Part shown: piece by piece, positions 29,157 to 35,911 of the stretch
Numbering within the stretch: the stretch's first letter is position 1
Layout: every line of letters begins with the position of its first letter
Origin: a virus
Direction: 5' to 3' (one strand)
IMG/VR virus record: IMGVR_UViG_3300010430_000258
Coordinates: 1 to 36,022 of that record
Length of the DNA: 36,022 bases
Translations under genes and position numbers: made by a program
The notes under the pieces: generated by a model
The model's input: only the letters and a program-made list of their open reading frames with translations
Database searches by the model: none
Told to the model about the DNA's origin: nothing

Positions 29157-31772
29157 ATGTCAAAATTTTACACCTCAATTGCTCAAATGGGAGAGAAAAT
29201 CGTTCACGTTTATTACGAGAACGGAAAGCGATATGAAGAGGAAGTCAATTTCGAGCCCATGTTAGGCAAAATGGTCCGATCGCCAAAGCCGGACAAAGAG
29301 TATCAGTATCGGGATATTTATGGCAACCCTCTGCAATGGAAGCGATTTGACAACATTGGCAAATATCGAAACTTCCAAGATGAATATGAGGAGGTCGATT
29401 TTTACGGCACCATGAAAGAGGAGTATCAATTCCTTGGAGAGAATTATCCAGACGTTATGGATTACGACCTATCACAGGTCCGGCCGTTTTTGATTGATAT
29501 TGAAATTGATTCATCGGAAGGTTTTGCCAGTGTAGATGAGGCAAAGGCCGCAGTGACGTCCGTATCGTTAAAAGATATGCGGGGCAACCGGTATTTTGTA
29601 TTTGCAACAAAGGAATGGGACCCAAAGAAAACCTGCCTCAAGGATTCTGCCGGCCCGTGGATTGATTTGAAAAAGGTGAAGTTTTACCTTTGCAAAACCG
29701 AAGAGGATATATTCAAAAAGATGCGGATGGTTATCCGCAAAGAAAAGCCGGACATGCTCATTGGATTCTATTCCAAAATGTTTGACTTCCCCTATATCAT
29801 CAAGCGGGGCAGATATGTTATGGGCAAAGAATATATGAATGGATATTCGCCTTTCGGTTTTACCACGGTCAAGAAAAAAGTCGACCGATTGACTGGTCGA
29901 ATTATTGATTACTTCACCAAAATGGAAGGCATTCCACTGCTCGATTTCCAACTCATGTATAAAAAATTCATCTATACTCCACGGGAAATGTATAGCCTGG
30001 ATTATTTGGCCGAGCAGGAACTGGGGGATGCAAAACTGGATTATTCCGAGTATGACACCTTGAACGATATGTGGGTAAAAGACCCGCAAAAATACATCGA
30101 TTATAATATATGGGATGTTGAATTGATGGATTTAATGGACCAGAAGTTAGGTCTGATTGACCTAACAATGACCATCGCTTATTATTCCAAAACCAACTTC
30201 GTTGATACCTTGGGGACGGTTGGAGTTTGGGATTCGATATTTTACAACACCCTGAAAAAGAAAAATATCATGATTCCGCCAAAGCACACTGGCGAGAAGG
30301 AAGATTACGCCGGTGCCTATGTTTACAAACCGGAGACCAAAATCCACGACTGGATAATCGCAGTCGATTTAAAATCCCTATATCCGCACGTGCAACAGCA
30401 ATACAATATCTCGCCGGAGTCTTTGATTGATGATATGCGATGGGATATTGATATCGAAATGGATTTGGATGACCGATATCTGGATGAAAAATTTGAGGCA
30501 CCAGAGCAATATATCATGGCCGCAAATGGGTGCTTTTTCCGCAAGGATAAGGAAGGCATCGTGCCGGGTCTTCTGCGGGAGATTTATAGCAATAGAGTCG
30601 TGGCCAAAAAGGAAATGAACGAGTGGCGACAAAAACTTCAGGCCTGGAAAGAAGAAAACGGTATCGAAGTCAAAACCGAGTTTAAAGAATATAAGGGTCC
30701 GGATGAGCTAAAAAAGAAGTGGGCAGAATTCAACAAAAAAGTATCGACCCTGAACAATTATCAGATGGCCATGAAGATTTTAATGAACTCCGAGTATGGC
30801 GCACTGGCCAATATCCACTTCCGGTATTATGACGTCCGCCTTGCATCGGCCATCACCCTCTCCTCTCAATTGGCTTTAAAATGGGCCGCGAAGCGGGTAA
30901 TGGAGCATCCGCACCGCAAAAAGTATCGATGGGAATTGATATATGGGGACACCGATTCACTTTACCTATCAGTCAAATATGTGGTCGAACAAATCCGCCT
31001 TCGGAATGAGGGGATTACCGATGTCGAATTGGTAAAGCAGGTCAATGCTTTCGTGGCCAAAATTATCCAACCGATACTTTCGGACGGATATGAAGCCCTT
31101 GCAAAATATGTCAACGCCAATGAAAATCGGATGTTTATGAATCACGAGAAAACGATTACCAACGCCTTGTGGACTTCAAAAAAGCATTATGCTCTCAATG
31201 TTTTATGGGATGAGGGAGTTACATATCCGGTGCCGAAATTAAAGGTCAAGGGGATTGAGGTTGTCCGGTCTTCCACGCCCAAAATCATCCGAGACGCTTT
31301 GAAAGAATCAATCGGAATTATGTTGGCGGATGAATCAAAGCTCCTGGATTTCGTAAAGGAGCAAAAAGCCAAATTTAAATCCAATGAAATTATGGATATC
31401 GCCTTCCCACGGTCTGCTAATAATATTGATAGGTTTTTAGTCGAGAAGGCGGACGGGTCATTGGCCTATGGCCTCAAAACTCCTATCGGCGTCCGTGCCG
31501 CCATCGTTTACAATAACCATATTAAAGATATGGATGGATGGCCGCAGATAAATAGCGGGGAGAAGATAAAATTCGTTTATCTAACAAAACCAAACACGTT
31601 CGATGAAAATGTTATCGGTTTTATCCGCCGCATCCCTGAAGAGGCAGTCAAATACGTGGACTGGGATTTGCAGTTTGAGAAAACGTTTTTATCGGTTATT
31701 AAAAACATTTATACCAAAATGGGCCTGGTTTTCAAAATGTGCAAAGAAACGAATTTATCTGATATTTTTTAA
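29157..31772 (+). CDS. 43: Family B replicative DNA polymerase
   Basis: An 871-residue polymerase of the T4/RB69 type. Proofreading motifs are FLIDIEID (D114, E116), GFYSKMFDFPYI (Exo II) and YNIWDVEL (Exo III). Polymerase motifs are DLKSLYP (404-410, motif A), ILMNSEYGA (about 541-549, motif B) and YGDTDSLY (about 596-603, motif C), with KKHYAL as KxY. The C-terminus ends NLSDIF, a likely sliding-clamp-binding tail. Starts right after primase. No intein or intron interrupts it. Confidence 0.97.
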   Translation: MSKFYTSIAQMGEKIVHVYYENGKRYEEEVNFEPMLGKMVRSPKPDKEYQYRDIYGNPLQWKRFDNIGKYRNFQDEYEEVDFYGTMKEEYQFLGENYPDVMDYDLSQVRPFLIDIEIDSSEGFASVDEAKAAVTSVSLKDMRGNRYFVFATKEWDPKKTCLKDSAGPWIDLKKVKFYLCKTEEDIFKKMRMVIRKEKPDMLIGFYSKMFDFPYIIKRGRYVMGKEYMNGYSPFGFTTVKKKVDRLTGRIIDYFTKMEGIPLLDFQLMYKKFIYTPREMYSLDYLAEQELGDAKLDYSEYDTLNDMWVKDPQKYIDYNIWDVELMDLMDQKLGLIDLTMTIAYYSKTNFVDTLGTVGVWDSIFYNTLKKKNIMIPPKHTGEKEDYAGAYVYKPETKIHDWIIAVDLKSLYPHVQQQYNISPESLIDDMRWDIDIEMDLDDRYLDEKFEAPEQYIMAANGCFFRKDKEGIVPGLLREIYSNRVVAKKEMNEWRQKLQAWKEENGIEVKTEFKEYKGPDELKKKWAEFNKKVSTLNNYQMAMKILMNSEYGALANIHFRYYDVRLASAITLSSQLALKWAAKRVMEHPHRKKYRWELIYGDTDSLYLSVKYVVEQIRLRNEGITDVELVKQVNAFVAKIIQPILSDGYEALAKYVNANENRMFMNHEKTITNALWTSKKHYALNVLWDEGVTYPVPKLKVKGIEVVRSSTPKIIRDALKESIGIMLADESKLLDFVKEQKAKFKSNEIMDIAFPRSANNIDRFLVEKADGSLAYGLKTPIGVRAAIVYNNHIKDMDGWPQINSGEKIKFVYLTKPNTFDENVIGFIRRIPEEAVKYVDWDLQFEKTFLSVIKNIYTKMGLVFKMCKETNLSDIF

Positions 31773-31785
31773 AATAAAGCTAAAG

Positions 31786-31840
31786 TTTTGTTGACAATGG
31801 CCGATATAGGTTATAGAATGAGAAGAAAACGTCAACAAAA
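31786..31840 (+). promoter_or_regulatory. Repeated phage promoter cassette, copy 4, with inverted repeat
   Basis: TTGACA 31791-31796, a 17-bp spacer containing GCCGATAT and TAGAAT 31814-31819. The arms TTTTGTTGAC (31786-31795) and GTCAACAAAA (31831-31840) are exact reverse complements. It lies just after the polymerase stop and drives the gene at 31858, so it both closes and restarts transcription units. Confidence 0.87.
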
Positions 31841-31857
31841 TAGGAGAATTTAATATC

Positions 31858-32145
31858 ATGGCCATGAAATTTAATTTTAAAGAACGCATCAGTAATAAGG
31901 TATTTGAGAACAAATTGATGAACTTGGTCGAAGAAAAATCTGGCCAAGACCCGACCAAACTGGTATATAAATCGAAGCATAAAGAAATGGACGGGACGGT
32001 TGTTTGGCTATATTACTGGAAAACCAAGACGGACGAAAAACCTTATGATAATCATATAGGGTCTTGGTGCAAAGGCCAAGGATGGGCATACGATTTTGAC
32101 GGCAATGGAAACGTGGATTATTACGAAGAAACCAAAGCCGCATAA
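31858..32145 (+). CDS. Protein of unknown function
   Basis: A 95-residue protein with a basic helical start and an aromatic beta-rich centre (VVWLYYWKTKTDE, GSWCKGQGWAYDFDGNGNVDYYEE). The DFDGNGNVD stretch superficially resembles an EF-hand-like loop, not enough for a call. First gene behind promoter cassette copy 4, with AGGAG and the AATATCATG start context. ATG 31864 is an alternative. Confidence 0.65.
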   Translation: MAMKFNFKERISNKVFENKLMNLVEEKSGQDPTKLVYKSKHKEMDGTVVWLYYWKTKTDEKPYDNHIGSWCKGQGWAYDFDGNGNVDYYEETKAA

Positions 32146-32393
32146 ATAGATTTTGTGATGTCGGTAAAACCTTCGGGACACAATTGGTAAAAGTACCTGC
32201 TCCTTTCAGACTGTGATTGCAAGCACGACTTGATAGAGAGATTCCCAAAAGCCGCTTGACGGTGGGGTATAGGGAAAAAGACCTCCGGCATCACGGCGAT
32301 ATAGCCGCAGGGAGAGGTGGAAGGTGGAGATGTCGCTGAATCAAAAAGTGGCATCAAGTATCCCTGCGTAAACCAATTAATGAGGTAAAAATC
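32146..32393 (+). ncRNA. Non-coding 248-base gap, candidate structured RNA
   Basis: No credible ORF fills this gap. Local pairings are visible: CCCA...TGGG (near 32247/32263), CCG/CGG around CTTGA (near 32254), and a nested ACCTC / CGGC-GATATA-GCCG / GAGGT hairpin (32282-32318). The higher G content and lack of coding signal fit an RNA leader or small RNA transcribed from promoter copy 4. The assignment rests on hairpins seen by eye only. Confidence 0.35.
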
Positions 32394-32789
32394 ATGGGTA
32401 AAAGAATCCGAGAAAATTTCAATGATGTCAATGGTAATTGGGTTATTGAAGGTGATTACGTTTATGCTCACGGAGTAAATGAGGGACTGGAAGGCACCGT
32501 TGTAAGATGCAACGATGACCCTTCTGTAAAAGCCTTCAACGTAATGACCAAGGATGGTATAATCCAATATTTTAATCGGGAATGGACACGGAAGGAAATC
32601 AACTTCCAAAAGTGGGCAAAAAAGCAGGGGGATTATACTGACCCCGAAGCCGTTAAGAATTTTCTATCAATGGCTGTCGGTGAGCAAGTCGACCAAGTTC
32701 TCAAAGAGGTCGAGTCCGCCGAAGAAGAATTGGTAAAAATTATCCCGACTGCCGTATGGGATGACGAATATTATAGTTTTGAGGTATAA
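32394..32789 (+). CDS. Protein of unknown function
   Basis: A 131-residue protein. An N-terminal beta-like module (VIEGDYVYAHGVNEGLEGTVVRC) looks like a small SH3/KOW barrel, followed by a charged helical C-terminal half. GAGG precedes the ATG. It is coupled to the next gene (TAATG). No family recognised. Confidence 0.65.
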   Translation: MGKRIRENFNDVNGNWVIEGDYVYAHGVNEGLEGTVVRCNDDPSVKAFNVMTKDGIIQYFNREWTRKEINFQKWAKKQGDYTDPEAVKNFLSMAVGEQVDQVLKEVESAEEELVKIIPTAVWDDEYYSFEV

Positions 32790-33073
32790 TGAATTTCAAC
32801 AACATCATAAAAGAAAACGCCAAATCCGTCCGGTCAGGCCAAGTTGAAATTACCTGCAAATGTGGTTGTGGCAGGAAAAGATTTGTTCGAGCCGCCGATG
32901 TCAAACGGGGATGGGGACTATTTTATTCCAAATCCTGCAAAGCAAAATGGCAGGAGAGACGAACCGGTCAGTATCGAGCATATAAAAACCGGACTGACCG
33001 GATATCCAATAATATTTTTGATGATGTTGAAGGGGACTATCCCGAAGGATGGGATGGCCACAAAGACTTTTAA
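32789..33073 (+). CDS. Zinc-finger protein
   Basis: A 94-residue basic protein with CKCGCGRKRF (about 23-32), then KRGWGLFYSKSCKAKW, a treble-clef-like pattern common in small phage zinc proteins. The C-terminal third is Arg/Asp-rich. Start overlaps the upstream stop (TAATG). It likely binds nucleic acid; the target is unknown. Confidence 0.7.
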   Translation: MNFNNIIKENAKSVRSGQVEITCKCGCGRKRFVRAADVKRGWGLFYSKSCKAKWQERRTGQYRAYKNRTDRISNNIFDDVEGDYPEGWDGHKDF

Positions 33074-33083
33074 GGAGTATAAT

Positions 33084-33194
33084 ATGAATGATTTAGGAAC
33101 GTTTATCACATTGTTAATTATCGGGGTCGCTCTGGTTTTTATGTTTTATGTCACGCCGGAAGCCGGATATAGTATACCACAACTTCCACTTTAA
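33084..33194 (+). CDS. 36-residue single-pass membrane peptide
   Basis: A 36-residue ORF with AAGGAG six bases before the ATG. Residues 7-22 (FITLLIIGVALVFMFY) form one membrane helix, followed by a short Pro-containing tail. It fits neatly between the zinc-finger and methyltransferase genes. Candidates are a membrane-targeting toxin-like or exclusion peptide. Function unknown. Confidence 0.6.
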   Translation: MNDLGTFITLLIIGVALVFMFYVTPEAGYSIPQLPL

Positions 33195-33203
33195 GGAGTA
33201 AAA

Positions 33204-34280
33204 ATGTTCAACGTTTTAAGCCTTTTCGATGGGATGTCTTGTGGGCAAATCGCACTGGAACGAGCCGGAATTGAATACGACCATTATTTCGCCAGTGAGA
33301 TTGACCAATACGCCATCCAAATCGCCCTTAAAAATTATCCCGATACAATCCAACTGGGGGACATTACCAGTCTGAAAACAGACCTATTGCCGCCCATTGA
33401 TTTATTAATGGGAGGTTCGCCCTGCCAGTCTTTTTCCAATGCCGGAGACCATACCGGATTCAAAGGTAAGTCCGGCCTGTTTTGGGAATTCGTGCGGGTA
33501 TTTAAAGAGGTAAAACCCAAATATTTCCTTTTTGAAAACGTCAAAATGAAAAAGGAATGGCGGGATATAATTTCTGCAGAGCTTGGGGTCGAGCCCATTT
33601 TAATCAACTCCGCATTGGTATCCGCCCAAAACCGCCAACGGTATTATTGGACAAACCTGACCGATAAACAGCCACGGGATAAAAATATTTTATTGGCTGA
33701 TGTATTGGAAGATGGGGTCGTTGACCGAGATAAATCCTATTGTTTGGATGCCTCATATTTTAAAGGCACAAACCTGCGGGGATACCTTGGCAAAAATCGC
33801 CGCCAAGTCGTCTTCACGGAACGCCGCACGGAACAGGCCAAACGCATCCGCCGCAAATTCCGTCAGGCATATAAGACGGATTACTCGCCACGCAGGGGCA
33901 AAGAACTCGTTACCCGCACCGATGATAAAGCAAATTGTTTGACCACGTCCGGCCTAACAAAAGAGCATATTATCATGGAGAAGGCGCAGACCATTTTATC
34001 GACCATTTATAAAGAGAATGTCAAATCGATGCTCAAACGAAATAAAATGGGTCTGGTCATTGGGGAAGAGGATATGGATAAAATCCACTTCCGCAAATTA
34101 ACGCCTCTGGAATGCGAACGGTTGCAAACGGTGCCGGACGGTTATACCGAAGGGGTCTCAAACACGCAGAGATACCGGATGGTGGGGAATGGATGGACGG
34201 TAGACGTTATCGCCCATATGCTCCAATATATCGGGAAGGATGACGGCTTCAATGAGGTAAATTTATTAGAATTATTTTGA
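33204..34280 (+). CDS. C5-cytosine DNA methyltransferase
   Basis: A 358-residue methyltransferase. Motif I is LSLFDGMSCGQIAL (5-18), motif IV GGSPCQSF (70-77, catalytic C74), motif VI ENVKM, motif VIII QNRQRYYW and motifs IX-X LTPLECERLQTVP and MVGNGWTVDV. All catalytic motifs are intact. The target-recognition region (about 180-270) is basic, and specificity cannot be read from it. It ends NLLELF, similar to the polymerase tail. No partner restriction enzyme is nearby, so it probably protects phage DNA. Confidence 0.92.
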   Translation: MFNVLSLFDGMSCGQIALERAGIEYDHYFASEIDQYAIQIALKNYPDTIQLGDITSLKTDLLPPIDLLMGGSPCQSFSNAGDHTGFKGKSGLFWEFVRVFKEVKPKYFLFENVKMKKEWRDIISAELGVEPILINSALVSAQNRQRYYWTNLTDKQPRDKNILLADVLEDGVVDRDKSYCLDASYFKGTNLRGYLGKNRRQVVFTERRTEQAKRIRRKFRQAYKTDYSPRRGKELVTRTDDKANCLTTSGLTKEHIIMEKAQTILSTIYKENVKSMLKRNKMGLVIGEEDMDKIHFRKLTPLECERLQTVPDGYTEGVSNTQRYRMVGNGWTVDVIAHMLQYIGKDDGFNEVNLLELF

Positions 34281-34287
34281 GGTGATT

Positions 34288-34491
34288 ATGCAATTTTCAA
34301 CCATGAAAAAATCGCTCGAGATTTTTGAAAAATATCTCAACCTGGACGATGAATTTTTTGAATCCGACCACGATATTATTTATGGTCCGGACTTCGATAA
34401 ACTTGAAAAGATGACTCCAGAGGATAAAAAAATATTGGAGGATGAATTAAATTGGTTTGAAGATGATGGGTATTGGTCGCACCACTGCTAA
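34288..34491 (+). CDS. Small acidic protein
   Basis: A 67-residue strongly acidic protein (many Asp/Glu) of helical character, ending WSHHC. Such acidic small proteins can be DNA mimics, but nothing specific supports that here. GAGGTGA lies before the ATG. It overlaps the next gene by one base (TAATG). Confidence 0.6.
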   Translation: MQFSTMKKSLEIFEKYLNLDDEFFESDHDIIYGPDFDKLEKMTPEDKKILEDELNWFEDDGYWSHHC

Positions 34492-34679
34492 TGGATTTTC
34501 AAGAATCAGCCGCCTATTATATGGAACTTTATCAGCTCAGTCTGAGAAATTTTGACTATTGGTTGGACGATACTTTCTTCAGAAATAGTGAAAATAAACC
34601 TAAAGTTTTGTTGACAACTGCCGATATTAGTTATAAGATTAGAAGAAAACGTCAACAAACCATAAGGGGATTGAAATGA
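34491..34679 (+). CDS. Small protein whose end spans a promoter cassette
   Basis: A 62-residue ORF coupled to its neighbours on both sides (TAATG at the start, ATGA at the end). The first ~36 residues (acidic, aromatic) look like protein. The last ~26 are the translation of promoter cassette copy 5 and are basic. A promoter inserted into an older gene end is one reading. Another is that the promoter lies within a normal gene. Confidence 0.5.
   Translation: MDFQESAAYYMELYQLSLRNFDYWLDDTFFRNSENKPKVLLTTADISYKIRRKRQQTIRGLK
34606..34660 (+). promoter_or_regulatory. Repeated phage promoter cassette, copy 5, with inverted repeat
   Basis: TTGACA 34611-34616, a 17-bp spacer with GCCGATAT and TAAGAT 34634-34639, the weakest -10 of the set. 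TTTGTTGAC (34607-34615) and GTCAACAAA (34651-34659) are exact reverse complements. It lies inside the small gene at 34491 and should drive the gene at 34676. Confidence 0.83.
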
Positions 34680-35062
34680 ATAAGGAAGAATTTTGCAAAC
34701 GCACCGGCCAAAAATACGAAGAAGTAAATGAGGATGATTGGAATCTTATCCAGACGGTTTACAATTATCATCCGCTGATTTCGGACGTTAAAGGCAAAGA
34801 CGAACTTTGCTCGCTTTTTCTCCAAGGTGGATTTGGCCTGATGCAGGACATGTTTGGAACGGCCAATGAGATAATGGTCAGGGAAGGAAATGTCCAGTCG
34901 GCAATGGTAGAGAAGGAAAAAATCCAAAAGCAGTTTGATGCCGATTTAAAAGTACTCAACGCCAAATTTACCGAAGATATGTATTTGCAAAATGAATCAA
35001 TCCGCATGAATACCGGCCAGATTGAAAATATAACGGATAAATATTTTAACGGGGAGAGGTAA
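34676..35062 (+). CDS. Protein of unknown function
   Basis: A 128-residue acidic, mostly helical protein with a central helix LCSLFLQGGFGLMQDMF and a long charged helix in the second half (about 75-110) that may form a coiled coil. AAGGGG precedes the ATG. Directly downstream of promoter cassette copy 5. No motif recognised. Confidence 0.65.
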   Translation: MNKEEFCKRTGQKYEEVNEDDWNLIQTVYNYHPLISDVKGKDELCSLFLQGGFGLMQDMFGTANEIMVREGNVQSAMVEKEKIQKQFDADLKVLNAKFTEDMYLQNESIRMNTGQIENITDKYFNGER

Positions 35063-35067
35063 TTATT

Positions 35068-35655
35068 ATGATGAACGTAAATCATCGCCGCAAAACCGAG
35101 ACCTTTAATATCGATGACATGAGGATAAAAGTCACCGCCTATCAAAAAACCAGTGTCGGGAATCCGGCAGGATTTTCGGTAAAGGTTGATGATTGGCATG
35201 AGCATAATAAATTCGAATATCATGTCAATGTTTTGGATATCAACGAAGCCATTTTTCGGGGATTGCACAAATTTCTGCAACGGGAACTTGGCCTTGATGA
35301 TATGGTCACCTATATGAACGTCCGGTCAGATGAGAATGCAAGACCGGTGACGCTTTGCATCAAGGCCAGAGATGGTAAATTTTTGATGCATAATCAGGAA
35401 GGGGAATTTTTGGTTGAAGAAAAAACTTCCTGCTCCGATGATGCTTGTGGATTTCGGCATTGGGAAATATATAACGAAAACAACACCGACAAAATTTGCT
35501 CAGTATGCAAAAGCAAAGGGGAAGATTTTTATTTGGCAGTTTCTGAGACCGCATCTACCAAAGGCACCGACCTTTACGAAGCCGCCGCCCGATTAATTAT
35601 AAAAAGCTTGGAGTGCCATGCTCAAGTATTGGTCGAGCCAAAGATTGACCATTGA
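35068..35655 (+). CDS. Protein of unknown function with Cys pairs
   Basis: A 195-residue protein of mixed alpha-beta character. A possible zinc site is formed by CSDDAC (about 117-122) and CSVC (about 143-146). The first third is beta-rich (FSVKVDDWHEHNKFEYHVNVLD). Its last codons contain the first copy of a 15-bp direct repeat (GAGCCAAAGATTGAC) that recurs 44 bases on. No family recognised. Confidence 0.65.
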   Translation: MMNVNHRRKTETFNIDDMRIKVTAYQKTSVGNPAGFSVKVDDWHEHNKFEYHVNVLDINEAIFRGLHKFLQRELGLDDMVTYMNVRSDENARPVTLCIKARDGKFLMHNQEGEFLVEEKTSCSDDACGFRHWEIYNENNTDKICSVCKSKGEDFYLAVSETASTKGTDLYEAAARLIIKSLECHAQVLVEPKIDH

Positions 35656-35828
35656 CCTGCCGCTTGAGGCAGGGGGATGAGCCAAAGATTGACAGGCCGA
35701 AAAAGGGACGCCACATGGGGAAGAGAAGGGTTGCTATAAGGGCATATAGCATGAAGGTTGCTTTTATCCTTCGCCCAACTCAGCCGGTATCAAATCCGGC
35801 CACTCCATTCGCTTAAGGAGAAATGAAC
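35635..35828 (+). ncRNA. Non-coding gap with repeats and hairpins, candidate structured RNA
   Basis: After the stop at 35655 there is no credible ORF until 35829. The sequence shows a 15-bp direct repeat GAGCCAAAGATTGAC (35635-35649 and 35679-35693) and several hairpins: CCTGCC/GGCAGG (35656-35673), GCTATA/TATAGC (35733-35750), GAAGG/CCTTC (near 35753-35772) and GCCGG/CCGGC near 35783-35800. The last looks like a T-arm but has an eight-base loop, so no tRNA is called. An RNA element or leader is plausible but unproven. Confidence 0.35.
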
Positions 35829-35900
35829 ATGGGATTTTTATTAGTAGCATTCTGCATCGTTTGTGTGACCAGAATTTTAAGTCAATTTATTTTAGGATAG
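35829..35900 (+). CDS. 23-residue membrane peptide
   Basis: A 23-residue ORF that is almost entirely one hydrophobic helix (GFLLVAFCIVCVTRILSQFIL). AAGGAG and the double-ATG leader also seen at 2962 and 3345 precede it, and 35829 has the better spacing. It may be a small membrane effector. Such short ORFs can be spurious; the strong ribosome site is the support. Confidence 0.5.
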   Translation: MGFLLVAFCIVCVTRILSQFILG

Positions 35901-35911
35901 GAGAACTGATT

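Noticed and set aside
35728-35810. A second tRNA
   Set aside because: A T-arm-like hairpin and other stems are present, but the T-loop has eight bases, no seven-base anticodon loop or acceptor stem forms, and no CCA end is found.
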